Positions 12,201 to 25,682 of a stretch of DNA of 64,000 nucleotides are shown piece by piece. Under the pieces are notes generated by a model. That model was not told the DNA's origin and made no database searches. It was given only the letters and a program-made list of their open reading frames with translations. Position 1 is the first letter of the stretch. Each line of letters starts with the position of its first letter. Position numbers and translations under genes: made by a program. The stretch lies in the NCBI GenBank assembly GCA_027919835.1, contig JANVFP010000010.1, positions 372,001 through 436,000 on the forward strand, given 5' to 3'. This DNA comes from Lentinula raphanica (taxonomy: Eukaryota > Basidiomycota > Agaricomycetes > Agaricales > Omphalotaceae).

Positions 12201-15200
12201 AAATCGTCAGTGTCTTGCAACGGCCCAGAAAGGCCTGCCAGGTATGGAATCCAGGCCACCTCAAACATCGGTCGCACATGAACAAAATGTGAGGCGCTGA
12301 AGAATTGATTGCCAGTGCCCGAGCCTTTTCTTTGAGTGCGCATTAAGGTCTTGAACATGGCCTATGACGATCAATGCCTGAATGAATGAAATGACAGGAA
12401 CATGAACAAAGCTCACTTCCGTCTTGTTCAGCATACCGCTGGACTGCATCACATAAGCCTCCTTCTGAAGATCTCGCCCTACGTTCGCTAACGCATTGGC
12501 AATGCCAGGACCAGTCGCACTGACGGCCATAGCCTCAACCTCGTCCTTCATTTTGATTTCGTTGTTCGTGATTTCGTCGAAGATGGAACTCAGTAAGTCT
12601 TCAGGTAGATCCGCACCGTCATTGATTCCGCGATTGTTTTTGATAAAATCTTGCTTTGACATTCGCTTTTTGACTTGCGGATTGTGAGCATCGGTGTTGA
12701 GAAGTACGACTGAGTATGCCAGAACGTATGCAGCATCTACGAGGGAGTGTCAGAGGTCATTCAGCAAGAGAAATGTGATATCTACCAGCATTAGCAAAAG
12801 GTGTTTGTGTGTTGCCGGCGACATAACGTTCCGCAAACTTCAACATGAACCGATCAATTTTCTGTGCTTCGCCTGGCAAACGGAAGGACTGCAGGAAGAG
12901 GCGAAGCGAGTCCACGAAAGGAAGGGTGTTGAAGTCTAATTGGTCAACGAAGGCATGCATGATGGCAATGTTCTCTTCTTCTCTGGAACCGGATTGATTT
13001 GTGGTGTTTAAGAATGTTACAGTCAAGCTTACCCTTCACCTAGATATTCCCCAATCATAGCTTTATTCAAACCATCCGTATGCAGTAAGAAGTCGGCAAT
13101 GTCTTGAGGAGCTTTGCTCGGTATAAATCCATGTTCAATCAAAAAAGATATACCCTAAAAGGATAAACTCAACCTTTGTGATAATTACGATGAGATCGTC
13201 TGACTCACACGTTTGGGCTTGAAGTTGAACTTCTTTATCCCTTCCAACAGAGTTGTCTTTTTCTGTTTCGCGCTTTCGAATCGACTGGGATCATCTGCAA
13301 GCTCTGGCGTCGCTTTCCGTAATTGTTCAGCACTCGGTTCTGTGGATAATGTGTCCAGCGATGGATCAGCGACCATCGAGTCCCTCGGCGCGTCTTCGCC
13401 GTTCTGCGAAATAGTCCCAGAACCGGACCCGACAAGAGTGCTGCTATCATCCGTATTCTTCCCGGCGGCAGTTCCCCATGCAACTAGTGATCGTAAGACC
13501 GCAACTAGACACTCAATACCCTGCCTTCGAAGTTGACTTTCGGAGAGTCCCATGGTTGAGGTATCCATTGAGCCTGGAACGGACATTGCAGCCGTACTGA
13601 AGGAGGGCGGAGCTGTAGCGTTTTTCCCCGTCGATTTGCCCGAGTTGGGGGTGACAGCAGGACTGGGTGGCTCATTGGCTTTATGATGGGTATTTGTAGC
13701 CGAGGATGTGGCAAGTTTGGAGATGACGTTCATGAGACTAGATTACGAGGCTCGTTAATTATGCATTAGAAAGTTGCCAAACCAATACGCACTGTTCGTA
13801 GATGTTGTCCACCGCTTCACTATCACAGTCATAATTGAGATAGATTTCAACTAATGCCTGTGGATCTTGACATAAACGTGAAAACATCCCTAAGATGACG
13901 GCCTTCTGCTTCAGTGTAGATGTACGCATTTCCAGTATCGGGATATAAATCTCGTGCAGAAGAACTTCGATCTCTTTCTGTGGTATATGTGAGAAAGTAT
14001 TCCTTGAGACGAGGTCTGTATCCATAAAATACCTTCAGCTTGGTCCGCATGCCCGATAACATTCTCCAAAAGATTTCTACACTGATATCGAAAACTTGAG
14101 GTACCGGACTGATGGCATTACGGGAGACGGTGAGACAGAGATACTGGTTGATTGCTTGCACAAAGGTCGTCGCTTCGTTGGAAGAGTTGGAGTAAATGAT
14201 CGCTGAAGGGTCAACAAATAACGACATGTGCGAATTTAGGACTGTTAACACCAGATGCAATGAAAGTAACTTCGAGCGCATAGCATGGGACTTGACATCG
14301 CGTTCACTAAAACAATTGATCAGCTAGACTCAGGTCATTACACTCATGTGTACGTACCTTTCGTTATTCAAGGGTTTCATCGTGAGTTTGCAAAGCGCGC
14401 GGAGCACTAGAAACGCGTCCTTGACGAACATGTCCTTTGTGGCCAAACCCCTGCGGCCAAAACCACTATGCCCAAATTGCTCATGGCTCTCCATTGCTTC
14501 AGGAACGTTTCTGCTTGAGATATGAGGGCAAGAACGGCATGAAGTGATTCATTTAAAGCTTACACAAATGCTTTGGGCGTCCGCGGTCCAGACTCCTCCT
14601 CCTCCTCTAAGGTTTGCTTCCCATTAACTGACCCAGCCTCGCTCGCAACAGATAGAGGTCGGAGCGGTTGCCGCGGCAATGATGATGTCGAAGCAGAAGC
14701 GTTTTCTCGGTTGTCTGATTCGGGTGTATGACGCCCATTGGCAGCTGTTGGTGTTCTTGGAGACGGCATGACGAACGGAAGGTGTTTGGGAGAAGCAAAG
14801 CTAGTTTGGCTCGGACTCCGCGATAACGTCGCGCTGTCGATGGACGGAGGATAGTCTCCGATCCTACAACGCGTGAAAACGTGATGCACCATCTGAGTTA
14901 GACCGCCTTGAGCGACCATCTGGTTGACAGGATCTGCACTGAGAAGGAAGACATTGTACACAGTTCGGACTGCTTTGAGCAAAGAAGAATGGTGAACAAG
15001 GACTGTTGGAGAGAGGACGAGTGATAGCAGAGCTTTTACAATCTGGAGGGACACCGCGTCCGGAGTGCTCTCTGTATGGCAAGCGGTGATTGTATGGGCA
15101 ACGAGGTCGACAAGGGAAGGCATGTTTTCCTCCGGGACTGCACCCGGTGAGTTCGGCGGTGAGTTAAAGTCCGAATGAGAAGGTGAAGGTGATTCTGCAA

Positions 15201-16128
15201 AGAACGAGTAGGAGATCAACTTGGATATACAATCCAAGCTTGCGATCATCAATTTTTCGTTCTTCGTCTCGCAAGCCAACCGTAGCGGTTCAAAGATCTC
15301 TTTTGGATGATCACCACCCTGATTATTCCGAATGAGTTCCAAAGCCTTTTGGGTGCTCTCCTTCAGAGGAGTAGAACGCTTTGCATCCTTGGAAGATGCA
15401 ATGGTTTCCAGTGCTGACGATATGAGGACGGCGGAAACTGAGTTGTTGCCCCTACTGATGGTCAGAGAACGTCGATGATTGCTTGAATTCGCGGAGAGGG
15501 GAGTACCAGGTGTAGTTGGACGATGGGATTCTTTAGACGGACCCGTATTGCTCAAGACTGGAGAGGAAGATGCTGCGGGAATGTCGTGTGTGATATGGGT
15601 AGGCGGCTCTGCGGATCTCAGGGTTGGTGTCACTTCTGCAGAGGTATCTGGGATGGGAACTGGCAGCTCCCGCTCTTGCGCGTCGGGTATTGGCACAGGA
15701 ATTTGTGGAACAGGTGCTGCAATAACGTTCTCATCTGCAGCGCCGACCGTTCTCTCATCCTTCTCTTCCATTGGTGGTCCTGTGGAATCTGGTATTGGTG
15801 TGGATTCTGACAGGGATGTTGGTTCAGAGTCTTCTGGTTCCACCTCCTGCTCTTCTGAAATCGACACGACGTTCTGTGGAACAGGAATGGCTTCGTCGAC
15901 AGAACCAGCTCCTTCCTCCACCTCTCTTCCTGCGGATGACCCAGATGTCTGTATATCCTCAAGCTCCTGCTGCTCTATTTCTTGACGTGGAGAAGGGATC
16001 GACTGGTGGGATAATTCTGGCTTGTCGACAACTTGTGATATAGACGGATGGCCGTGTCCATTTTGGGCGTGTCCGACTGGAGGTGAAGAAGGTAGTGGGA
16101 TCTGAGCAGCAGAGTTTTGGTCATCCAT
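9225..16128 (-). CDS. SEC7: SEC7/BIG-type ARF guanine-nucleotide exchange factor
   Basis: Large exchange factor that activates ARF GTPases at the trans-Golgi. Translation starts at the ATG of MDDQNSAAQ; the frame is open further upstream but without an ATG. The N-terminal 450 or so residues are Pro/Ser/Glu-rich, followed by DCB/HUS-like helical sequence. The Sec7 domain (about 13200-12550) reads [40 protein letters not shown] (the Glu-finger region), [20 protein letters not shown] and [10 protein letters not shown], close to consensus. Long helical HDS repeats follow to the end. At the C-terminus an intron at 9369-9419 joins the frame to [20 protein letters not shown] and a stop at 9225; reading through it would give a false end at 9396. 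Its role is known from the family; ARF specificity is inferred. Confidence 0.92.
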
Positions 16129-16493
16129 GTTGAGAGAAAGGGCTCGAGAGCCCAATCCGCGTTTAAGTAAAGTGAAGTTTGGAGAATTAAAGAGTTCTGG
16201 AAAGACGTGTCACGTTCACCGGCAAGAACATCTTCGGCGTCTTCTCCTCACAGATAGCGCCAAACTTCAAAAATGTCATGGAGACCATTTCACGCCTTAA
16301 AGATCACTACCATTTCAGTCCTACGAGTAACAAGTCGTTTAGAAATTAGAGGTCTGCGAATGGATATTGATCGACGACACAGGTCTAGTTGAGTGGAATG
16401 CATGAGCGGAACAAAGGATCAACCGTACACTACAAGATATGCGTTCGGATTGTAAAGCAAAAAAATAAGATCAACCTGCAGTATGACTTTTCT
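16129..16493. other. Intergenic, no gene seen
   Basis: About 365 bases between the start of the SEC7-type gene and the stop of the next minus-strand gene. They should hold the SEC7 promoter. Nothing else was recognised. Confidence 0.5.
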
Positions 16494-19400
16494 TTAGTCA
16501 AGTTCGGCCTCCAAAGCTCGTACACCATCTTCCCAGTCATCCCTGGGCAACACTCCACTCAAGCGACAAATTGGACAAGATACCTCCACAGACTTCCCTC
16601 CTTCCACGACAATCTCCTCCGACCCATTCAGCGCTACTCTTTGAGCGGTGACAAGACACGGCGTGTGGAATGTATGTTCACAAATATACTTTGGCTCTTG
16701 CTCTTCATCCGCTTTCTCCTTCCCTTTGCCTTTCAGATCCCCGCCTTCCTGTGAGTTGGAACCAGAGGCAGTAGCATCTTGCTGAATCTTTACCTGTCTC
16801 CTCCGTTCGACCGCAATCTCTCTATAAGGACAATTGTCATCGGGTGCTAATCCACACGACACATCCCAGCACCGAAGTCCGGCTTCCCGTTCTCTCCTTT
16901 CGACGGTTTGCCGCAACGTTAGTCCGGGTGCAGGAGGAGGCGCCCATTGCCTTCGTTGTTGAGCGCGGGTACCTCCGCGAGCAGTCGACTGGGAACGCGA
17001 ACCTCCCCTGCGAACTCCCTGGCGATTACCACCTACTCCAGGCGCAGCGAACATGGAATTGAAATAGCCGGAAAAGTCAGGATAACGATGCGGTGCGTTA
17101 GCGTTGGGAGGTGCGGTTCCGTTGGCTGGAGCGTTACCAGCACCAGTCGGCCCTTGAGCGATTGGTGGTTGATCCCCTGATGAGACATCGACTGCAGAGG
17201 CTGCTCGTGCAATTTCGGACAAAAACATATCAGCAGCGAACGGCTGCAGATTGGGTGGAGGAGAAGGTCCCTGCGGATCCGCTTGAGTATGTTGATGACC
17301 AGTGACTCCAATGTTCATCATACCCTCTGTAACAAGAATAAGACGTTGCATGAGTGAGAAACAGGACACAAGCACCATATGAAGCACGTACCTGGAATGA
17401 TAGAGTTGGGATCAAAAGGACTAAAGTCGAACCCAAAAGCATGTAGTTCCATTCCACCAGGCATGTCTTGATGATGATGTTCGGCGCCAGCATGTCCAGC
17501 AGACGGTGGTCTTCCCTCGGCTTGTTGATTCCGAGGAGCAGAATTGGGCGGAGCACGCGAATCATCAGAATGTGGAGTGGTGTTACTAGCATCAGCAGAA
17601 GATCGATTCTGAGGTGCATTTCCTGCTGGGCCAGCCGGGAAGTTTGCATGAGGGGGACCAACTAAGGAAGGATTGGGACCGAGGATAAAATCGAACCCGA
17701 TGGAGACAAAACTATCCCCTGCATGGTGATGATGGGGTATATGGCCGTGCGGAGGCATGGCAGTATAAGATGACGGCGGTGCTTGAGGCGTGTTCGTTGC
17801 AGGGGAAGCGGCAGCTGTGCAATGCGATTAATATCTGATTCCTGTAGAGATAGACTTATAAAAGAGGTTACCTGGAGCTCTCGTATTTTCAGGAGGTCGC
17901 CCATCTGTCATGATACGCGATATCAGCACGAAAACCGCACGAGGAGTCCCGTGAGACATACCAGGGGTCGGTGTCTGTTCCACAGGAATTCCAAAGAGTC
18001 GACGTGAGGAAAACCGAGAAGCACCAGCAGTTGCAGAAGTGGCAGAATCAATATAAGGATTACCAGCGACTGGAGTAGATCTATTAGCAGAGGCATTCAA
18101 GTTCGAAGCATTTGAGGATGAAGGTGTGCCTGGAACAGGTTATTACAACAGTATCGGGACGAAACTTCTAAAGACTCACTGTGTGCAGTATCCCTCTCAG
18201 TGACATTAGGATTAGTCGAAGTGTTCGCTACAGCATTGTGAGAACGAATAACTGATTTGTATTGATATTCTGCTGACCTGTACTGGAGGGGGTAGAGCCT
18301 GAGTGACACAAGAACGATAGATCAATGAACGCATGCAATCGACGACTCAAACATACTAACCTTGGGTGTTATTTGTAGGCTGAGTCGAAGCGGTACGAGA
18401 CGTAACAGGTGCGTTACGTGGAGCCCAGAAGCCACCAGCTGGTACTCCTGATGACTTTTCAGTACTTCTAACAAGGATATCTAGATAGATCATACCAGGT
18501 ATAGGCGTTCCAATTGGAATATAAACGTAGTTTCCGGAATCATTCGCCCATGGCATCCCTGGAGCATTGTCACCCTGCGGTAAAGCTAAACCTGTAACCG
18601 GATCGACAAATTGATTCTCATCGATCCTCGGCGGGACGTTGGGTAAAGGACCTTCTCGTGGTACCCGCTCGGTCCCTCTCTCAGTCCCTCTTCCTCCAGC
18701 GGCCGCAGAAGCAGCGGCTCTTCGTCGAGCCCCAATACCTCTTGTAAGATCATCTGGATCGATGTTGAATCTGCATGTGGGACAAGTTGTTTGACGAGGT
18801 CGCGAAAACCAAGGTAGAAGGCAGTCTGCGTGGAAAACATGACTACAAGGAAGTGCGACAATGCGAGGGTATTTGGGGACTTTGTTGCTCGGTGTATTCG
18901 CTTTCGAACCTGATGAAGAAGGTAATTCTGTAGATGTGTTCTGCGCGACGTCATTGTGATCATTGTCAACTTTTGACGGGTCTGCAGCCTTCTGTTTCTC
19001 CTCTTCCTCCTCTCTCTTCAAGTATTCAGCGTCTTCCTCAAGCAACTTCTCCCAGCATATGGCACATCCACTGCTTTCAGGAGAGACTCTTTCAAGTCTG
19101 CGAATCAGTCCGACGGGAACTTCCTCCAATCCATCCACCAATACCTTCGCACGTTCGGGATCTTCACGTTCTTGTACACTTCGGAAACCAAAGAAAGGAA
19201 TACCTCCGGGACCTGCATTGAACGTGAAAGGACCTGTGAACAAAGAAGGGTAAGTCAGTGAACAAGATCACTGGATTCAAGACAAAGATATATTCGTACC
19301 TCCTTGCATACCACTCATGGCTGTGAACAGGTTGCTGAGGAAATTTCCACCATTCGGAGTTCCAGTGTTTGGCATGTTATTTCCAACGGGAACACCGTTC

Positions 19401-20338
19401 AAAGTTGTACTGAATGCAACTCCTGGTTGACCCCCTGCAGCCTGAAGAAGACTTTGAATAAACGCAGTAAAGCTATTGAGGTTGGTGTGCGTAGCTCCTT
19501 GAGGCTGTTCGGTACCAGCATCTTGACCTGGCTCGCCAACGGGTGATTCAGGATTGTTACCCAACGGCGACCCGTTATGGGAATGTCCGTGATTGCCGTT
19601 TTGGGTATTAGTGCGCGCGTCGAAACCCATTTGGGGCATGAGAGGAACGGGCACAAAATGGTGTTGGTGGCCACGACGATCGGTGTTGGAATGCGTTCCG
19701 CCTGTGACAGTAATCCCGAACCCCGGTGGGAGGTTCTGAAAAAGAGGGTGAACAAAAGGAGGCTCAGATTGTTCATTGGCTTGTGTAGGAAACATGGAGG
19801 CTATAGGAATTGAAGAGGGTTCAGAAGTATTGGCTGAAGTGCGCTGAGAAGGATGCCTTCTGTCCCGCTCAGAGTCACCGTCGACGTCGTCTTCAACGCG
19901 AGCACGACGTGTTCCTTGTGAAGGAGTGGAGGATGGAGTAGGACGGGATGGCACTGATGAAGGCGCGTTCTGCTGTGGATTCATCCTTAAGTCATTGGGG
20001 CGGGGAAAGGTACGTGAAGGCTCAAGGTCGTAAGATGGATACCATGGGTCATTCTGGTCTTCAAAGTCCCAATCCGCCCCATTACTTTCGTCTGAATCGC
20101 TGACATCTTGCAGATCAGGCATGAGTTCATCAGACTGCTGTTCATCGACTGAGCTAGGAACAAAGCCGCTGCTAGTGGTCGTTGAAGTGTCCATTGGAGT
20201 GACGTTTGGTTGCTGATTATCCATATCAACGTCAGCACGTTGAGGATCGCTTGGTTCTGGTTCAGTATTGCGTTGCTGACCGCGCCGAGAGAGTGAGCGA
20301 AACAAGCCACTGAGTATATGATTGTTGTTGTTAGACAT
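16494..20338 (-). CDS. Large RING-H2 ubiquitin-ligase-like protein with two RING modules
   Basis: Probable E3 ubiquitin ligase; substrate unknown. The start is MSNNNNHILSGLFRSLSRRG. The first 350 residues are disordered (Ser, Pro, Asn, His, Gln), ending in a Gly/Asn-rich stretch. A canonical RING-H2 follows near 19080-18770: CAIC, a Lys/Glu insert of about 60 residues, then CSHVFHADCLLPWF and CPTC. After it come several very short exons, more disordered sequence, then a second, diverged RING-like module near the C-terminus (CWDVSC, ICEHTFHTPC, CPICRLSG), and the end RALEAELD. Exons of 21 nt and 48 nt lie near 18298-18180. One gene is favoured because the small exons connect both halves, but two adjacent genes cannot be ruled out without transcripts. 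Confidence 0.75.
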
Positions 20339-20635
20339 TTCTAGCACAAAGAACTGTTGAATAATTAGCACTGCATAGAGCACAAAATTCCCTAGATACA
20401 GGGCCTAATGAGGGATCTGACCTGGGAATAGAACGATTATTTATAAAGCTGTAAGGTTCTTGAAATGACAATGAGAAAAGTAGTCAAAGCAGGCTTAATG
20501 GTGGTTCATAAGAAAGGAGGAGTGGCAGACGTTGTTGGTCAAAGACAAAGGGCCAGCTGTGGAACTAAGCTCGACTGGGCCCAAACTCAATCTGTCTGAC
20601 GTAATGAATTTCTCTCACTTTCCAGAAACTTCAAA

Positions 20636-21974
20636 ATGGCCGTCCCAGCTGGTGCTTCAGCTGCGGTTTTGTTGCCCTCAGAACCTCTATCCAGCGACCA
20701 TATCCCTGTGAAAGGTCCTAATCTCGAAAACTCGCTATCGCTCCAGGACTTTCTGCATAGTTACACCCGCATCGGCTTTCAGGCTACTTCTCTCGGAAAT
20801 GCAATAGATATCGTGGATCGCATGGCAAGTTTTGGAGGCTATATGCATGTCATCGTCTGCTGATGGTATGTACCAGCGTAAATGGCGTCTTTCAGACGAA
20901 CCCTTGGCTGACGATGAAGATCCTGATTATTGCGACCCCGACGTTCGATCAAAAATCAAGTGCAACGTTTTTCTTGGTTACACTTCCAATCTCATCTCCT
21001 CTGGTCTTCGCGAGGTCATTCTTTACCTAGTGAAACACAAACACGTAGCTGCAGTTGTGACTACAGCAGGAGGTATCGAAGAAGATTTCATCAAGTGTCT
21101 CGGGGACACTTATCTCGCTGATTTCAACCTGGATGGCGCTGATCTACGTAGAAGAGGGATGAACCGCATTGGGAACCTAATCATACCCAACGACAATTAT
21201 TGCAAGTTTGAAGACTGGCTCACTCCAATCCTCGATGCGATGCTAGATGAGCAAAAGAAAACCGGTCAAGTTTGGAGTCCAAGTCGTTTCATCAACAGGT
21301 TGGGCAAAGAAATTAACAACGAAGAATCAGTGTATTATTGGGCCTATAAAGTAAAGCGCCACAATCATTCATATCATGGATGAGATCTAAACAGCCTTTG
21401 CTCAGAATGATATTCCTGTGTTCTGCCCTGCCCTAACAGATGGCTCCATTGGTGATATGATATACTTTCATTCCTTCAAAAATCCTGGCCTCGTTCTCGA
21501 TATCGTACAAGATATCCGCGAACTCAACGAAACGTCGCGCAAATCCCGGAAAGCTGGTATGATAGTTCTAGGAGGTGGTGTTTGCAAACATCAAATCGCG
21601 AACGCGATGCTCATTGTGACTGCCATCTGCCTGCGTTCGATGACTGATATGCTAACACATCTTGATTTAGCGGAACGGAGCAGATTACTCTGTATTCATC
21701 GTGAGTAAGCGCTAATTGCGGTAATATTTGTTGCTAAAGACGTGGATTCAGAACACTGGGCAAGAATTCGATGGGTCCGATTCCGGTGCAAGACCTGATG
21801 AGGCGATATCTTGGGGTAAAATTCGCGCAGGCGCAGAGACTGTCAAGGTGATAATCGTGTTCTACATAGTCTTATACCTCACGGCTTACGCAAAGCTAGG
21901 TATTCGCGGATGCCACCTTAGTGTTTCCAATGCTAGTTGCTGCAACGTTCGCGAAAGATGACCAATCATCATAG
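20636..21974 (+). CDS. DYS1: Deoxyhypusine synthase
   Basis: Uses spermidine and NAD to convert one lysine of eIF5A into deoxyhypusine, the first step of hypusine formation, in the cytosol. Family signatures in order: [120 protein letters not shown] and WGKIR, which carries the catalytic lysine, then [17 protein letters not shown]. The last intron joins VK to VFADATLV and sets the stop at 21972-21974. About 370 residues, the normal length. Five or six short introns. Confidence 0.95.
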
Positions 21975-22100
21975 CATTTAGATAGCGAAAGCGATACAAA
22001 CAAAGCAACAAAAATATAGTGGTGCTGGACATGCTCTCAATGTACAATTGAAGTCTACACAGAGATTTTGGGTCATGCAAACGATGACAATTGTTGTCAC

Positions 22101-23015
22101 CTATTGTATCTCCTTAGACCATAATACCAAATCATCCTTCAACAGCTGCAGAATCTGGAGGGAATCGCGAATCGTTTGTGCCATTGCGACGTCTGACGAT
22201 TCCAAGTCTAGTGACATGACGGCATCATCGAAGGCACTCTTGGCCAGATGGCACGCCCTCTCTGGACTCTTCCGAACATCTACGATTCAGTTACAGTTAT
22301 TAGATCCTGCCGCAAGGATGCCTATCTCGACTCTTACCGTGGAAGAAAACAGCGAAATTCAGCGCAAGCCCCAGCCTGGTAGGGTGCACAGACTCCAGAG
22401 TTGACATCGCATGTCTATATGCATGCTTGTAGGCATTCAAGGATTCATCGGCATACCATTCCCTTGCGAGTTCATCCGCGAACTCGGCCAGATATCGGTA
22501 ATAATCCCCCTTCCTATCAAGATCAACGTCAGTGAATCTGTATCTCGGAGTCCTGAAATAACACGACGCACATCTTCGAATAGAAAACGCGCTCTTCGCC
22601 CTGCCTTGCAGCTGGCAAGAGCTGTTTCTCAAGCAGCTTGACGATGTCCTTGCACACATTGGAAAGCTCGCGCTCGATCTTCTTCCGCTGCTGCCGGATT
22701 AACGTGAGTTGTCTCGGGGTAGTCCCGGGTGCAGTCCGGGAAGCCTGCATCTTTTCTAACGTATCCACAATACGCCAACTGTTCCGGAGTGTATTCGTCT
22801 TGTTCTTATACGCGATTGAGAGTAGATTCCGTTCATCATTAGTCAACCGCGCATCGAACTGGGTGACGATAATCTTGATTTGGGAGATGACATCTAACAA
22901 AGGCTTCAGCATCGTAGATCACAGTCTCAGGTCTAGGCATACACTCACCGTCGTAACGCTCTGCTTCTGCCGCCAGTTCAGCGACCAACAAAGTTTCCGC
23001 TCTTGTGGGGTTCAT
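22101..23015 (-). CDS. Divergent 14-3-3 protein
   Basis: Phosphoserine-binding dimeric adaptor. Four exons (23015-22949, 22893-22572, 22513-22338, 22279-22101) give exactly 247 codons plus stop, the family's normal length. Conserved blocks are RLTNDERNLLSIAYKNK, VFYSKMKGDYYRYLAEF, TRLGLALNFAVFFHDV and LQLLKDDLVLWS. The phosphopeptide pocket looks intact: the Lys after AY, the Arg seven residues later, and the Arg-Tyr of KGDYYRY. Other parts are far from consensus: the usual NVIGARR is NKTNTLR, the loop before helix D carries ASRTAPGTTPRQ, and the acidic C-terminal tail is missing. The first intron ends in GTTAG within what looks like open frame, which gives AERYDDVISQIK. Probably a minor paralog of the usual fungal 14-3-3 proteins. 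Confidence 0.88.
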
Positions 23016-23354
23016 GGTGGAAGTAGGACAAAAAGTCGATGATGATGTCCTGGAGCGATCGGAGAACGAGGTAATACTCGTTTATGGCTGTAGAACACAC
23101 TGAAGACACGCGGTGCAAACACCTCGTTTTTTCCTGCCCGGGCAAAGGGCTTCACTGAAACAGATTAGCTATGTAACGGAGGTCATGATGGTGGGAAGAG
23201 CGGAATGACAAAGGCTGAATCAATGGAAATTCTATCTGGCAGTGGCTTACATATTTCACCAGAAATATCACAAATAAAATACATGGCTGTCTATCGATAT
23301 CGTTGAACCTGTACAAAAATTCGACTCCTCACCCGTCTATAACGTTAAAGCATC

Positions 23355-25682
23355 CTAGATTCGAGTGTGCATAAATTTCCTAAGCACCGTGCCGAATGTT
23401 GATACAGCCTTCTTCATCTCTTCAGGCTGTAAAATGCAGTCAGTCCAGCTCTTATTGACCTTCACAGCTTTTCAAATACACTTACAGAGGAATTGCTGAA
23501 ACTGACTCGGAAGTGGCCAGGTCCAGGAGTATCATCTTCTACCTTGGTAGCAAAGAACATCGCACCTGGGCAGAACGACGAAACGGGGTTCATCATCAAC
23601 ATTGACATCACTGATGAGGAAGATCTACCTGGAGCAAAAAGAACACCGGCCTCTGCGAGCTCAGTCCACAGCTTCATCTCTAGCGCTTTGTAACCCAGAG
23701 ATGTAAATGATGGATGCTCCTCCAGATGAAGCTCGAGCTACGGGATATGAGTATGAGACTGACAAAACACTGCACTGTCAAAGTAGAACTAACCCAGACG
23801 AACATGCCGGATGTGGGGGCGATGTACGAAAAGAGAGCCTTGGAGTAAGCAGTATCTTTTTCACTTAGAGGAACAAACGAGCGTTTGGGTTTCAGAGATG
23901 CATGATACAAATGTGCGCCAGCGGTATAGCCTTCCGTAGAAAAAGCCTTTTGGAGATGGAATTCCTCTCCAAAGCAATCGAGGAAATAATCACGTCGCTG
24001 CTTATACTGGAGGCGGAGCGCTAAGTTACTGAAGTTAGTCCGGACTCGACGGTAGATATATTAGTGAATGTGCACCTTTCAACCATCTGATATAACCATC
24101 GTACTGCCATTTCAACAGCAACGATGCGACATATAACTAAGTCTTGTCAATATCTGCACACAGTGTACTAACGCCGTCACTCTCACCTGGGTAAATCCTG
24201 AAGGAGCTTGAGATGATGTCTCGGCTGTTCTCTCTAAACGCTCGGCGAACATTGGGTTACAGGTGAACCACCCGAGACGAGAGCCAGGACACACAGTCTA
24301 TGCCTTACTCAGTGATAATAAGGTGAGTCTCGGATCGAAGAACTGACCTTGGAGAATGTGTCTAGACGAATGACTCGACCTTGGTAATCTACTCTGCAGG
24401 GAGAGTTCAATGATCTTTTGAACAACTGCCCGCGAAAGAAACACCTACTTCAGATAGCTTGGAGCAAGGCTTGCAATAAATACTTCGTCGTCACCATTGG
24501 CAGCGTCCGTCACGCGATCAGCTTTGGGCACATATTCTCCCTGTTGTAGGAAATAGTAAGGATCGTCTTCAACGATGATGATATCTAGAAAGATTGCCCT
24601 GTGAGGCACAAATAGTACACCAATTGAATGATAACTGACCATATTCAACGCAGATATCATAGATTTCCTTCTTCCTCTGGATACCCATGGTCTAGAAATA
24701 GTATGAGACGAGGTGACTTATATGGTAAGAATGATGGATACACTTACAGTGCCTGTGGGGTTTTGACCAATGGGAACGGTATACATGACACGAGGTCTGG
24801 TTTTGTCGATCAGACGACGAATTTGGAGCCTAGATACCCACTGACCGAGGGAAGCCGCGTACAGATTCGTCCCACTCTGCGAGAGTCTTCTGCAAAGATA
24901 TACTGCTCATTCCCTCACTATCCATCCCAATTGGAACAGGGATAACGCCGAAAGGTTGAGCACTCTGTAGCATAGATCGACTACATCAGAAACGATGAAT
25001 CAGACTCCTTGCTAAACGGAACTGACCGCCATTGCACTAGGATATGTCCATTCACTGACGATGAGACCTTCCCCGGGATTGAGAATCGTTTGAACGGTCT
25101 TGGACCACGCATCGGTGTTGCCAGTATGAACCAGAGTAGTCCAGTTGCTGTATGCCGGTTGGAAGACTTTGCCAACAAACTCTCGGATGATTTCATTGAG
25201 TTTGGGTTGACCAGTAGCCAGACCTAGTACGAGATGCACAACGTTCTAAGGAAGAACTCATGACTCTGTCTTACCATACTGAAGTCCACTTTCCAAATTC
25301 AGATCACCAGGATGTTTGGGATATTTACCAACGGTGAAAGTTGAGGTCCTCTCCTTCTCTGAGCGACTGAACAGCTTCCAAAACCAAGACAGAGAGGAAT
25401 CTTTCGAGCCGGTCTCGAGAGGAAACGAATCAGGAGCAAGAATCTCGCCGGACACAGAAGCGAAAGGAAAATATCCAGCGTTGGGCAGACCTGATATGTC
25501 CAAAATAAGTCAACTAGGCTTGTCAATACGGTATCACACTGACCTCCTGCAAGGCTTATCAATCCAGGTTTGCCCATATATTTATGCAAGCTCTTCAAAG
25601 GAGAAGTCTGGCGCGCCTGGCCGACCTTGGAAAGATGATGTGAAAGGTCGATGGCTTCTCCTCGTTTCTCGTTGGACATCAT
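23355..25682 (-). CDS. PLP-dependent aminotransferase, Aro8/2-aminoadipate type
   Basis: Class I/II fold-type I aminotransferase, probably acting on aromatic amino acids or 2-aminoadipate with 2-oxoglutarate. Start MMSNEKRGEAIDLSHHLSK; two ATGs in tandem, either may serve. Then KPGLISLAGGLPNAGYFPF (substrate region), GNTDAWSKTVQTILNPGEGL (cofactor loop), IIIVEDDPYYFLQQGEYVP (the Asp/Tyr that contact PLP) and RLDTFSKTVCPGSRLGWF with the Schiff-base lysine in SK. The C-terminal domain has SGMFVWLEL and FFATKVEDDTPGPGHFRVSF. The final exon ends KFMHTRI with the stop at 23355. Many short introns. Yeast Aro8 does both reactions, so the main substrate is open. Confidence 0.9.

Noticed and set aside
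15479..15985. Long plus-strand open frame, 168 residues, Ser/Gly-rich
   Set aside because: It is the antisense of the Pro/Ser/Glu-rich N-terminus of the SEC7-type gene; low complexity keeps the other strand open.
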